A DNA stretch of 34,060 nt from Acidobacteriota bacterium (GTDB taxonomy: Bacteria; Acidobacteriota; Vicinamibacteria; Vicinamibacterales; UBA8438). The stretch covers positions 1 through 34,060 of the forward strand of contig JAGWAH010000064.1 in NCBI GenBank assembly GCA_021296515.1. The letters are read 5' to 3'. Positions 1-7,915 of this stretch are shown here, one piece after another. The notes under the pieces were generated by a model, which worked only from the letters and a program-made list of their open reading frames with translations, had not been told where the DNA came from and ran no database searches. A program made the translations under genes and the position numbers. Every line of letters starts with the position of its first letter. The first letter of the stretch is position 1.

Positions 1-2
1 AG

Positions 3-242
3 GGCAACAAGCCGGTGACGATGAAGCTCTCGCGCCAGCTCGTCCTGTTCTGCGTCGAGCGCCGCAAGGCGTGGCGCCTGCTGCAGAGCAAGGTCGGCAT
101 CCAGAACACCGAGTACGCCGCGCAGCGCGCCATCCTGGCCGACGTCGACGCCGGGATCATCTCCAAGGAGGACCTCTTCGCCCGCGCCCAGGAGCTGATG
201 GAAGAGCGCGTGCTCGGGCCGGCGGCGACCAAGACGGCGTAG
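3..242 (+). CDS. C-terminal fragment of unidentified protein (cut by window edge)
   Basis: The frame is open from the left edge to a TAG at 240-242, so this is probably the last ~79 residues of a longer protein and not a complete small gene; a GTG at 15 and an ATG at 21 lie in frame but have no clear ribosome binding site. The visible part is helical and charged, with no signal peptide, membrane segment or cysteine motif. I do not recognise the family. Downstream lies a degenerate antitoxin-like stretch. Confidence 0.5.
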   Translation, partial: GNKPVTMKLSRQLVLFCVERRKAWRLLQSKVGIQNTEYAAQRAILADVDAGIISKEDLFARAQELMEERVLGPAATKTA

Positions 243-271
243 GGGCGGAACAGCCTGCGAGGTTGGCGCAT

Positions 272-415
272 TTGAGGGCCAGAGTCGAAGGCGGGCGGTT
301 GCAGCTCGACGAGCCGTGCTCGTTGCCCGAGGGGACCGTGCTGGATCTGATTCTAGATGACGAAGGCGACGATATGGACGCCGGTCAGCGCCAAGCCCTT
401 CACGACGCGCAGCCA
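272..415 (+). pseudogene. Remnant of a small antitoxin-like gene
   Basis: Translation from the TTG at 272 reads like the N-terminal half of a common small antitoxin-type family: R-A-R-V-E-G-G-R-L-x-L-D-E-P, then L-P-E-G-T-V-L-D-L, then an acidic D-D-E-G-D-D stretch and A-L-H-D-A. After about position 415 the resemblance stops and the frame runs on into sequence antisense to the hipA-like gene. The expected C-terminal helix and stop codon are missing, and no toxin partner follows on this strand. Resemblance to the family is from memory; the truncation is seen directly. It may instead be a short live gene with a non-ATG start. Confidence 0.4.
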
Positions 416-450
416 ATCGCTCGGGCACGTCGCCTGGCCCAGGCGTTCGC

Positions 451-1692
451 TCACGCATGCTGCATGCGGCCGGCTGCTTCGTCGATGTGGCGGTCGATCG
501 CGGCGGCGACGTGGTCCGGCAGCAGGCGCTTCACGTCATGGTCGCGCCAGGCCTCGACGGTGCGTTCCGCCGTCTCGCGGACGATGCGCCAGAGCGGATC
601 GACGGTCAAGGCCGCCTTGTCCGACAACCGACGCACCTGATTCCGGGTGACGCCATGGAGGTCCTTGGAGCCGCCGAAGCCGAGCGCCAGCCGATCGGAC
701 GGCAGGTAGGGAATCGTGGACAGCAGGTCGTAGGCGGGAGACAGCGTCGGCGTCGCGCCGTCCGTGTAGACCAGCGACCAGTTCTTCAGGTGCATGTCCC
801 CGTTTCCGACGAGGACCGAGAAGACGAGGCGGCGCATGAAGTCCGCGACCGCCTCCGGTCCCCCCTCCGCTGACAGAACAGCCGCGACGTTGGCGTAGCT
901 GCGCCGTTCGTACTTGTGCTCCGGAAACTGGTCGAAGACCTGGGCGAAGTCCTCCATGTGGACCCGCTGCCCGCCGGGCCGGCGGTCGAACCGCTCGACA
1001 GCCAGTGCATGACCATCCAGACGGGTCACGTCGTCGGGCAGGCCGACGATTTCGCCGACCGGCACGCGCGCGATCCGGGGGACGGAAATCCCGATGCGGC
1101 GCGCCAGTTCCATGATCACCAGCTCGTTTTCCGTCACCGCGGGGAAACGTGCCGACGGGAGCTTCACAATCCATTTCCCACCGATCCCGGTGGCCGGTAC
1201 GGTCAGGCCGCCCGCCGCCTCCATGACCGCGGAGAACTTCAATTGGACGCCCGCGAGGGAGAAGCGGAGCGGGGCGCGGGCATCCGGAGCGATCCGGGCG
1301 TCGTCGGCGTGACGGCGATCCGGGACGGTCGTCCCGTCGAAGATCGGCGCCGTCGTCACCGCTCCCGGCAGGTCGGCGCCGAGGGCGTGCAGCAGGAAGA
1401 ACTCCCGTTGCGGCTTGACGCCGGCGCGGGCGGCGAGATATTCGCGAAGGTGGCCTTCGGGGAGCAGGTTCGAGAAGAACGGCGGCACTCGCACACGGTA
1501 TTCGCGGATCGCCGTGAGCAGCCCGCCGCCGGCGGTCTTGAACCCGAGGCCAAGCGTCGGCCGCCGGGGATCCTCGACGTAGTCCTCCTCGAAGGCGAAG
1601 ATGCACCGGTCGCCGGCCAAACGGGTGATGACGCCGATGCGCCGACCGTGGAGCAGCACGGCCAGTGCGGCGGGAGCGGTCCGACGCGTCAC
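451..1692 (-). CDS. hipA: HipA-family serine/threonine kinase toxin
   Basis: This is a 413-residue protein with the two-part HipA architecture: an N-terminal HipA subdomain (about residues 10-110) and a C-terminal kinase-like domain (about 140-390). The P-loop-like segment F-S-L-A-G-V-Q-L-K-F is present. The catalytic loop G-N-G-D-M-H-L-K-N-W supplies Asp299, and the metal-binding Y-D-L-L-S supplies Asp322, so the kinase looks intact. HipA proteins phosphorylate tRNA synthetases (GltX for E. coli HipA) and cause growth arrest or persistence; the target here is unknown. Its ATG overlaps the stop of the upstream helix-turn-helix gene by 4 bases, as expected for a co-translated antitoxin-toxin operon. 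Confidence 0.9.
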   Translation of the reverse strand: MTRRTAPAALAVLLHGRRIGVITRLAGDRCIFAFEEDYVEDPRRPTLGLGFKTAGGGLLTAIREYRVRVPPFFSNLLPEGHLREYLAARAGVKPQREFFLLHALGADLPGAVTTAPIFDGTTVPDRRHADDARIAPDARAPLRFSLAGVQLKFSAVMEAAGGLTVPATGIGGKWIVKLPSARFPAVTENELVIMELARRIGISVPRIARVPVGEIVGLPDDVTRLDGHALAVERFDRRPGGQRVHMEDFAQVFDQFPEHKYERRSYANVAAVLSAEGGPEAVADFMRRLVFSVLVGNGDMHLKNWSLVYTDGATPTLSPAYDLLSTIPYLPSDRLALGFGGSKDLHGVTRNQVRRLSDKAALTVDPLWRIVRETAERTVEAWRDHDVKRLLPDHVAAAIDRHIDEAAGRMQHA

Positions 1693-2048
1693 GCGAGCTC
1701 CCGGCGGGGCGCGTCCGGGTCGTCTTCGTCTTCGTCTTCGGCGTAGAGCGACCGTTCACTGGTGCCGCCGGCGGACGACGTACGGCCGCGGTAGTCGCGG
1801 ACGAGCGCCCGCACCACCGGCACGAGCGCCCGCGGCACGAGGACGAGGTCCAGGTCGAGCACCCGCACCATGTCCAGCAGGGTGTCGTAACGCGGTGCGA
1901 TCCGGCCGGTCTCTATCGCGGAGACGTGTCGTTGCGCGAGCCCGGCCCGCCGGCCGAGCTCGAGCTGGCTCCAGCCTCGTTCGCGGCGTGCGTCCCGGAT
2001 CAGGCGCCGGAGATCTTCCGGCAGTCGCTTCAAACGGAGCCGCTGCAT
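1689..2048 (-). CDS. hipB: HipB-like XRE-family antitoxin
   Basis: This 119-residue DNA-binding protein has a helix-turn-helix at about residues 12-67 (L-I-R-D-A-R-R-E-R-G-W-S-Q-L-E-L-G, then V-S-A-I-E-T-G-R). The tail carries an acidic run of alternating Glu and Asp near residues 102-110, which could mimic DNA or contact the toxin. It is first in a two-gene operon, and its stop overlaps the hipA start by 4 bases. By family analogy it would neutralise the HipA kinase and repress its own promoter in the AT-rich stretch just upstream. At 119 residues it is longer than E. coli HipB (88), mainly because of the C-terminal extension. Confidence 0.85.
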   Translation of the reverse strand: MQRLRLKRLPEDLRRLIRDARRERGWSQLELGRRAGLAQRHVSAIETGRIAPRYDTLLDMVRVLDLDLVLVPRALVPVVRALVRDYRGRTSSAGGTSERSLYAEDEDEDDPDAPRRELA

Positions 2049-2155
2049 TCGATGTATTTTATATCATCATCATGCGAAAAAATGCTGTATATGGTATTGC
2101 ACTCGCAACCATGTCAGATGTTTCGTTTGTCACCGGAACCTGCCGCGCGCACGGA
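2049..2155 (-). promoter_or_regulatory. AT-rich promoter/operator region of hipBA
   Basis: This stretch is strikingly AT-rich against its GC-rich surroundings. On the minus strand a TAAAAT hexamer (plus-strand 2056-2061) ends 7 bases before the hipB ATG, and a second -10-like TATACA lies further upstream. GATG/CATC arms flank the first box, but no long dyad operator is obvious. There is no Shine-Dalgarno sequence before hipB, so the transcript may be leaderless. Confidence 0.5.
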
Positions 2156-3820
2156 TCAGCGGCCGCCGGCAAGTTGTTCTGCCGTGACGTAGCGCGGCTG
2201 GATGTCGATTGGCACGCCGCCCAGGCGGTCGAGCACGCGCTGGACCTCCGGCCGCACCACGCCCAGCGTCTCCAGCACGCGGTTCGCCTCGTCGTAGTCG
2301 CCCTCGGCCTGGATGGTCATCAGCCGCCGCGTCAGCCCCTCGACCGCGTTCCGGATGCGCGTGTGGTCCACCCGGAACCGGCCGTCCACGCCGACGGTCA
2401 CGGCGCCGGCGTCGAGGAACGTGTTGAGCTGGATCGCCACCCCGCGACCGTGCGCCTCGCCGATGCCGAAGCGAATCGAACGGAACGTCGAGGCGAGAAA
2501 GGTCGTGTAGATCTGCCGCTCGAGAGAGCGGTCGATGACGCCTTTGTCGATCAGGAAATGGAGTGCCCACAGACCCGAGATGTCGGCCTTCGCCTCCTCG
2601 ATGGTGCTGTAGGTCTCGCGGAGGGCCTGACGGACCGTGGTCTCGCCCCTGTCGCCCGCGATGGTGTGCGGTCCGAGGCCGTGCATCAGCTCATGCATCA
2701 GGATGTGGGTGAAGAACGCGTCGAACGAGACGTCGACCCGTTCGCTGAACGCCAGCGCGACAGCGGCGATCGGCTCCAGCACCTGTCGGAACTTCGCCTC
2801 CTGGACGTTCTTCAGCATGACGCGCTTGGAACCGTGGTCGCGGATGACCCGCTCGTCGTTCGGCAGGTTGAACGCGGCGGTCTGCACGCCGCTGTTGGCG
2901 TCGCCGGCGGTGAAGACGACGTTGACGACTCGAATCGGCGCCAGGGCGCCGAGCTCCGGATCGCGCCAGGCGGGATCGATCGGCAGGTTGTCCTCGAGGC
3001 CCTGCAGCTCCGTCCCGAAACGTGCGAGTTGCGCGGTCTCGGCATCGTCGCGGATGGTGACGAAGGCCTCGAAGGCCGCCTTGTAGTTGAACCACTCGTC
3101 CTCGTACACCTCGTACGGGCCGATCGTCGGCTCGATGGCGCCGTCGAGCTGCATCCACGCCACGTCGCTCTCGTAGTACTCGTTCGACGCGAAGGCGTCC
3201 GCTCGGGTGCGCAGGTAGCGCGCCAGCGTCGGTTCCGCGGTCAGGTCGGCGGCCGCCCGCAGGTGTTCGGCGGCGACGGCGAGCGGCCCCTGGTACTCCA
3301 GGCTGTAGGGTACCGCCCGCAATCCGCCGTCCGGATCCCGGCGGATGACGGTGAAGAAGCCGGTGGCGGTCGCCCGCTCCTCTGCGGACAGTCCATCGAT
3401 CCATGCCGCGACCTCGTCGCGCGTGGCGTCGGGCGGATAATAGGCGGCGCCTTCCGGCTTGGGCGGCACGCCGGGTACGAACGCCCGGTTCCCCTCGACG
3501 CGGGACCAGGGTCCCTTGTTCACGAGGAAGAAGGCGAGTTGCGCACGACGAGCCGGACCTCGATCGCCCTGGAGCGCGAGCAGCAGGGAAAGGTTGCCGG
3601 CCCAGACCTGCTCCAGGAACAGCGCATCCATGACGCGGGCGGCGTCGATTGTCCGCGCGAGCGCCGCGCGTTCCGACCGCGGCAACGAGGAGATGTCGGC
3701 GCCGATGTCGACCGGGGCGAACAGGGGCGTCATGGTGGTTCCGAACTGCCGGCCCTGCGCGGGGCTCATGGCGGCGAACAGGGCGGCGAGGCTGACAGCG
3801 ACGAGGGCGGCTCTGGTCAT
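2156..3820 (-). CDS. Exported M49 (dipeptidyl-peptidase III-like) metallopeptidase
   Basis: A 554-residue protein. An N-terminal signal peptide (hydrophobic core A-A-L-V-A-V-S-L-A-A-L-F-A-A-M, cleavage near A-Q-G) suggests export to the periplasm. The zinc site is H376-E-L-M-H380 followed by G-L-G-P, with a second motif E408-E409-A-K-A-D413. The HExxH plus EExxAD pairing is the M49 signature, though classical DPP III enzymes carry the six-residue HExxGH form. Family members release dipeptides from peptide N-termini or are Nudix-fused homologues of unknown substrate; a role in peptide scavenging is inference. A strong ribosome site (AGGAGG, 10 bases upstream) supports the ATG at 3820. It is divergent from lpdA with 37 bases between starts. 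Confidence 0.85.
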   Translation of the reverse strand: MTRAALVAVSLAALFAAMSPAQGRQFGTTMTPLFAPVDIGADISSLPRSERAALARTIDAARVMDALFLEQVWAGNLSLLLALQGDRGPARRAQLAFFLVNKGPWSRVEGNRAFVPGVPPKPEGAAYYPPDATRDEVAAWIDGLSAEERATATGFFTVIRRDPDGGLRAVPYSLEYQGPLAVAAEHLRAAADLTAEPTLARYLRTRADAFASNEYYESDVAWMQLDGAIEPTIGPYEVYEDEWFNYKAAFEAFVTIRDDAETAQLARFGTELQGLEDNLPIDPAWRDPELGALAPIRVVNVVFTAGDANSGVQTAAFNLPNDERVIRDHGSKRVMLKNVQEAKFRQVLEPIAAVALAFSERVDVSFDAFFTHILMHELMHGLGPHTIAGDRGETTVRQALRETYSTIEEAKADISGLWALHFLIDKGVIDRSLERQIYTTFLASTFRSIRFGIGEAHGRGVAIQLNTFLDAGAVTVGVDGRFRVDHTRIRNAVEGLTRRLMTIQAEGDYDEANRVLETLGVVRPEVQRVLDRLGGVPIDIQPRYVTAEQLAGGR

Positions 3821-3857
3821 CTACCCCGACCTCCTACAATTAGTGTAGACGAGCACG
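3821..3857. promoter_or_regulatory. Divergent start region between the M49 peptidase and lpdA
   Basis: Only 37 bases separate the two start codons. On the plus strand TACAAT at 3835-3840 resembles a -10 box for lpdA, and the minus-strand AGGAGG of the peptidase gene lies at its other end. The two transcripts must start very close together or overlap, so mutual interference is possible. No clear -35 box was found. Confidence 0.35.
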
Positions 3858-5291
3858 ATGACCGAAGAGACGCAGCTTGCCATCATCGGCGCCGGTCCGG
3901 GCGGCTACACCGCGGCCTTTCTTGCGGCCGACCTCGGACTGCGCGTCACCCTGATCGACGAGGCTCCGCGGCCCGGTGGCGTCTGCCTCTACCGCGGCTG
4001 CATGCCGTCGAAGGCGCTGCTGCACGCCGCGAAGGTGGTGACCGACGCGCGCGCGGCAGCCGCCTGGGGCGTGTCGTTCGGCGACCCGACCATCGACGTC
4101 GCGCGACTTCGGGCCTGGAAGGACGATGTGGTCGCGAAGCTGACCGGCGGGCTGGCCTTGCTGTCGAGGCAACGGAAGGTCGCCTTCGTGCAGGGCCGCG
4201 CATCGTTCGAGGACGCGCACACGCTTCGCGTCACCCCGACCGGCGACGATGCGGCGGACGGTGTCCGGACGATAGCGTTCGAGCACGCCATCGTGGCGAC
4301 CGGATCGCGCCCCGCTCGTCCGGCGTCGCTGGCCCTCGACGATTCCCGGGTGCTCGACTCGACGCGCGCACTCGATCTCGATCGTGTTCCGGCATCGCTG
4401 CTGGTGGTCGGGGGCGGCTACATCGGACTCGAGCTCGGTACCGTCTACGCCGCCCTCGGGTCGGCCGTCACGATCGTCGAGCTGACCGGCAGTCTGCTGC
4501 CGGGCGCGGATCCGGACCTCGTGCGGGTGGTGGCGCGGCGGATCGCCGGTACCGTCCACGCCGTACACCTGAAGACGGCCGTGAACCGGTTGGCCGCCTG
4601 CCCGGACGGGATCGACGTGACGCTCGAACCGGCCGGCGCTGCCGTGCGGACGGAGCGGTTCGACCAGGTGCTGGTGGCGGTCGGGCGGACACCGAATTCA
4701 GACCTGCCCGGTCTGGTCGAACGAACGCGGGTGGAGCTCGACGCCCGCGGCTTCATCCGCGTGGATGCGCAGCGGCGAGCCGCCGAGCCGTCGATCTTCG
4801 CCGTCGGCGATGTCGCCGGGGAACCGATGCTGGCGCACAAGGCGTTCGCCGAGGCCCGCGTCGCGGTCGACACGATCACGGGAAACGCCGCCTCGTTCGC
4901 GCCGCGGGCGGTGCCCGCGGTCGTCTTCACCGATCCGGAGGTGGCGTGGTGCGGTCTGACGGAGACCGGCGCCGCGGCGTCGGGCCAGCGGGTTGCGGTG
5001 GCTCGCTTCCCGTGGGGCGCATCCGGCCGGGCGCTCACCCTGGACCGTCCGGAGGGCGTGACCAAGCTGGTGCTCGAGCCCGAGTCCGGCCGGGTGCTCG
5101 GCGTGGGACTGGTCGGGACCGGCGCGGGGGAGTTGATCGCGGAGGGAGTCGTCGCGGTGGAGAAAGGCCTGACCGCGGCCGACCTTGCCGACGTGATCCA
5201 CCCCCACCCGACCGTCTCGGAAACCTTGGCCGAGGCCGCCGAGGTCTTCTTCGGACGCAGCACGCACGTCTACCGTCCGAAGCGGCGCTGA
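3858..5291 (+). CDS. lpdA: Dihydrolipoyl dehydrogenase (E3)
   Basis: A 477-residue flavoprotein that reoxidises dihydrolipoamide with NAD+ in the 2-oxoacid dehydrogenase and glycine cleavage complexes. The FAD-binding G-A-G-P-G-G motif is near residue 11. The redox disulfide is C43-L-Y-R-G-C48, followed by M-P-S-K. A second Rossmann motif V-G-G-G-Y-I-G-L-E for NAD is near residue 180, and the FAD-binding A-V-G-D-V-A segment follows at about 315. The C-terminal dimer interface carries H448-P-H450-P-T with Glu455, the expected catalytic dyad. Length and motifs are complete. It converges on lipA 31 bases away, a sensible pairing because E3 acts on the cofactor that LipA makes, although the two genes are on opposite strands. 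Confidence 0.95.
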   Translation: MTEETQLAIIGAGPGGYTAAFLAADLGLRVTLIDEAPRPGGVCLYRGCMPSKALLHAAKVVTDARAAAAWGVSFGDPTIDVARLRAWKDDVVAKLTGGLALLSRQRKVAFVQGRASFEDAHTLRVTPTGDDAADGVRTIAFEHAIVATGSRPARPASLALDDSRVLDSTRALDLDRVPASLLVVGGGYIGLELGTVYAALGSAVTIVELTGSLLPGADPDLVRVVARRIAGTVHAVHLKTAVNRLAACPDGIDVTLEPAGAAVRTERFDQVLVAVGRTPNSDLPGLVERTRVELDARGFIRVDAQRRAAEPSIFAVGDVAGEPMLAHKAFAEARVAVDTITGNAASFAPRAVPAVVFTDPEVAWCGLTETGAAASGQRVAVARFPWGASGRALTLDRPEGVTKLVLEPESGRVLGVGLVGTGAGELIAEGVVAVEKGLTAADLADVIHPHPTVSETLAEAAEVFFGRSTHVYRPKRR

Positions 5292-5322
5292 CTCCGTTCC
5301 CGCCCTCTGGCCGAACGTCGCG

Positions 5323-6252
5323 CTACGAGGCGTAGCGGTCGAACGCCTCGGCCTGCTCGTGCGCGTGGTACGAGCTGCGCACCAGCGGTCCCGACTCCAC
5401 GTGCCGGAATCCGAGGCCCAGCGCCTGCGTCCCGAGATCGGCGAACTCGTCCGGGTGGTAATAGCGGGCCACCGGCAGATGCGCCACGGACGGCCGCAGG
5501 TACTGGCCGATGGTGAGGATGTCGCAGCCTGCGCCGCGCAGATCCCGCAACGCCGTAAGAACCTCGTCGCGCGATTCGCCGAGGCCCACCATGATCCCGG
5601 ACTTGGTCGGTGTGCCGGGGCGGTGACGGCGCGCATGCTCGAGCAGTCGCAACGCCCGCCGGTAACGCCCGCCGGGCCGGGCGGAACGGTAGAGCCGCTC
5701 GACCGTTTCCAGGTTGTGGTTGAGCACGTCCGGGCCCGCGTCGAGCACGCACTCGAGATCGCGGGCGCGGCCCGAGAAGTCGGGAACGAGCACTTCGATG
5801 CGGCAGTCCGGCTTTTGCCGCCGGATGGCGCGGATGGAATCGGCGAACACCGCAGCGCCGCCGTCGGGAAGATCGTCGCGGTCGACCGACGTGACGACCA
5901 CATACTCGAGGTCGAGGGCCGAGACGGCTTCCGCCAGGCGCGCGGGCTCGGTCCGGTCCACGGCGCCGGGGGCGCCGTGGACCACGTTGCAGTAGCCGCA
6001 CGATCGCGTGCAGACGCTCCCCAGGATCATGAACGTCGCGGTGCCGTGCTGCCAGCACTCGCCGATGTTCGGGCAGCTCGCCTCCCGGCACACGGTGTTC
6101 AGGGCGAGGTCGCGCGTCAGCCGCTCGAGCCGCAGGTAGCCGGGGCTGCCGGGCGCCTTGACGCGGAGCCAGGGAGGCTTGGGGCCGCGCGGCGGCTGGG
6201 TGAACCGCGTCGGGCGCCCGCGCACGAGCGGGACGGGAACAGGCGCTGCCAT
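5323..6252 (-). CDS. lipA: Lipoyl synthase
   Basis: This 309-residue radical SAM enzyme inserts two sulfurs into protein-bound octanoyl groups to form lipoyl cofactor. The auxiliary cluster motif C-R-E-A-S-C-P-N-I-G-E-C-W (CX4CX5C) and the radical SAM motif C-T-R-S-C-G-Y-C-N (CX3CX2C) are both intact, and the protein continues with the family's V-V-H-G-A-P region. The C-terminal part (S-G-P-L-V-R-S-S-Y-H-A) carries the conserved serine of the R-S-S-Y motif that ligates the auxiliary cluster. No lipB, needed for octanoyl transfer, is in the window. The ATG at 6252 is preceded by only a weak GGA. Confidence 0.96.
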   Translation of the reverse strand: MAAPVPVPLVRGRPTRFTQPPRGPKPPWLRVKAPGSPGYLRLERLTRDLALNTVCREASCPNIGECWQHGTATFMILGSVCTRSCGYCNVVHGAPGAVDRTEPARLAEAVSALDLEYVVVTSVDRDDLPDGGAAVFADSIRAIRRQKPDCRIEVLVPDFSGRARDLECVLDAGPDVLNHNLETVERLYRSARPGGRYRRALRLLEHARRHRPGTPTKSGIMVGLGESRDEVLTALRDLRGAGCDILTIGQYLRPSVAHLPVARYYHPDEFADLGTQALGLGFRHVESGPLVRSSYHAHEQAEAFDRYAS

Positions 6253-6333
6253 GCTGGATCCGATGGTACCGCGGGTCCTTCGGCAGCGTCCACCGCGGGC
6301 TCCACCGCCCGCCGGCGCGCAGCCGGCTGCGCC

Positions 6334-6362
6334 TTGATCCCAGGCTGGCCAGCCTGTATTCT
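6334..6362 (+). promoter_or_regulatory. Putative promoter with palindromic operator in the spacer (fdx-nuoBI)
   Basis: TTGATC (6334-6339) and TATTCT (6357-6362) are separated by exactly 17 bases, a reasonable sigma-70-type promoter. The spacer is almost entirely filled by a perfect 16-bp palindrome, CAGGCTGGCCAGCCTG (6341-6356). A dyad between -35 and -10 is the geometry used by MerR-family activators, although those usually have 19-bp spacers. The ferredoxin ATG is 43 bases downstream with a good ribosome site (GGAGG). Confidence 0.5.
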
Positions 6363-6404
6363 GTGGAGCGGGAAATACTGGTTGGCGTAGTTCGGAGGAA
6401 ATGA

Positions 6405-6668
<264 letters not shown>

Positions 6669-6680
6669 CGATCGTCCACG

Positions 6681-6706
6681 GCTGCCGGCCGCGTGCGGCC
6701 GGCAGC
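6681..6706 (+). promoter_or_regulatory. Perfect 12-bp-arm hairpin between fdx and nuoB
   Basis: The arms GCTGCCGGCCGC (6681-6692) and GCGGCCGGCAGC (6695-6706) are exact reverse complements separated by GT. There is no T-tract, so it is not a typical intrinsic terminator. It starts 13 bases after the ferredoxin stop and ends 13 bases before the nuoB ATG, and could act as an RNA-processing or stability element that sets unequal expression of the two genes. Confidence 0.6.
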
Positions 6707-6719
6707 GGAATCCATCCAG

Positions 6720-7256
6720 ATGGGCCTCATCGATCATCGCTTCGAAGACAACTTCATCACGACCAATCTCGATCGCGTGCTGAACTGGGCGCGGCAGTCC
6801 TCGCTCTGGCCGATGGGATTCGGCCTCGCTTGCTGCGCGATCGAGATGATCGCCACGTCGACGTCGCGCTACGACATCGCACGGTTCGGAGCCGAGGTGT
6901 TTCGCGCGTCGCCGCGCCAGTCGGACCTGATGATCGTGGCGGGTACCGTCACGAAGAAGATGGCGCCCGTGCTGCGGCGGCTGTACGACCAGATGCCGGA
7001 GCCGAAGTGGGTCATCTCGATGGGTAGCTGCTCGAACGCGGGCGGTCCGTTTCCGACCTACAGCGTGCTGCAGGGCGTCGACAAGATCGTGCCGGTCGAC
7101 GTCTACGTCTCCGGGTGTCCGCCCCGTCCGGAAGCGCTCCTCTACGGGTTGATGCGGTTGCAGGACAAGATCCGGAAGGAGAACACGATCCTCCGCAAGG
7201 AGCGGGTGATCATGGCGGGGCAGACCGAGCCTGTCATCGTTGAGGATCGGGGGTAG
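6720..7256 (+). CDS. nuoB: NADH-quinone oxidoreductase subunit B
   Basis: This peripheral-arm complex I subunit binds cluster N2, the last Fe-S centre before quinone. The cluster ligands are visible in [17 protein letters not shown] and S-G-C-P-P-R-P-E. The protein is 178 residues from the ATG at 6720, a normal length. A GTG at 6693 is in frame, but it sits in the loop of the preceding hairpin and adds only nine non-conserved residues, so the ATG is preferred. nuoI follows after 6 bases. Subunits A, C, D, E-H and J-N are absent from this window, so the pair is separated from any main nuo operon. Confidence 0.94.
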   Translation: MGLIDHRFEDNFITTNLDRVLNWARQSSLWPMGFGLACCAIEMIATSTSRYDIARFGAEVFRASPRQSDLMIVAGTVTKKMAPVLRRLYDQMPEPKWVISMGSCSNAGGPFPTYSVLQGVDKIVPVDVYVSGCPPRPEALLYGLMRLQDKIRKENTILRKERVIMAGQTEPVIVEDRG

Positions 7257-7262
7257 GTCGAC

Positions 7263-7733
7263 GTGCTGTTTCTGGCCAAGTTCTTTCGGACGGTGTTCCT
7301 GGTGGACCTCCTCAAGGGCCTCTGGGTCACGCTCAAGTACACCCCGCAGCCGGCGTTCACCTTTCAGTATCCGGAGGAGCGGCGACCGGTGGCGCCCCGC
7401 TTCCGGGGGGTGCTCCGCCTGCAGGTGGAGCCGGAGACCGGCGCCCAGACCTGCATCGTGTGCGATCAGTGCGCCAAGGTCTGCCCGGACGAACTGATCA
7501 ACCTGGGCGGGCACCGGGAGCCGGGGCACAAGATCAAGGTGCTCGACTTCTTCGACTTCAACCTGTCGCGCTGCTCCTTCTGTGGCCTCTGCGCGGAAGT
7601 ATGCCCGACCAAGCCGGTGAAGGCGCTCATCATGAGCGAGGACTACGAGCTGGGCACGTACAGCCGGAACGCCCAGATCCTGCGCGTCGACGAGATGTAC
7701 GACGGCGTTCCCATCGAGCACTACACGCGGTAG
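7263..7733 (+). CDS. nuoI: NADH-quinone oxidoreductase subunit I
   Basis: This 156-residue 8Fe ferredoxin-like complex I subunit carries clusters N6a and N6b on the electron path to NuoB. Two CxxCxxCxxxCP motifs are present (C-I-V-C-D-Q-C-A-K-V-C-P and C-S-F-C-G-L-C-A-E-V-C-P), separated by about 40 residues as in other NuoI proteins. The N-terminal region (F-R-T-V-F-L-V-D-L-L-K-G-L-W-V-T-L-K-Y) is the amphipathic membrane-proximal helix typical of the family. The start is GTG at 7263, 6 bases after the nuoB stop, implying translational coupling. Confidence 0.93.
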   Translation: MLFLAKFFRTVFLVDLLKGLWVTLKYTPQPAFTFQYPEERRPVAPRFRGVLRLQVEPETGAQTCIVCDQCAKVCPDELINLGGHREPGHKIKVLDFFDFNLSRCSFCGLCAEVCPTKPVKALIMSEDYELGTYSRNAQILRVDEMYDGVPIEHYTR

Positions 7734-7798
7734 TCCCACCGGCGACGGTTTCTCGAGCCCCGAATCTCCGGACTCGGCAAGAGCGCCGGAACGGCGGT

Positions 7799-7839
7799 CC
7801 TCATGAGACTCCGATCTTGTCTTGATCGGAGCGATGAGG
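7799..7839 (+). other. Two-tier stem-loop after nuoI
   Basis: The inner stem CTCCGATC/GATCGGAG (7809-7816 and 7824-7831) has a 7-base loop. The outer stem CCTCAT/ATGAGG (7799-7804 and 7834-7839) is separated from it by a small internal loop. It follows nuoI by 66 bases and has no strong T-tract. It may be a factor-assisted terminator or 3'-end stabiliser for the fdx-nuoBI transcript. The rest of 7734-7915 shows nothing else recognisable. Confidence 0.45.
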
Positions 7840-7915
7840 CATAGTTGCATTCGCTGGTTCGAGGCGCCGGGGCGGATGCCGGCGGCGCAGGGCGGTTCTT
7901 GTGCGGGAGGAGCTG

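Noticed and set aside
1601-5335. Very long open frame on the plus strand across hipBA, the M49 gene and lpdA
   Set aside because: It is arginine/alanine-rich, lacks domains, and covers genes with clear motifs on other frames; long spurious frames are expected in GC-rich DNA.
6693-6719. Upstream GTG start for nuoB
   Set aside because: It adds nine non-conserved residues and lies in the loop of a strong hairpin; ATG 6720 begins the conserved protein.
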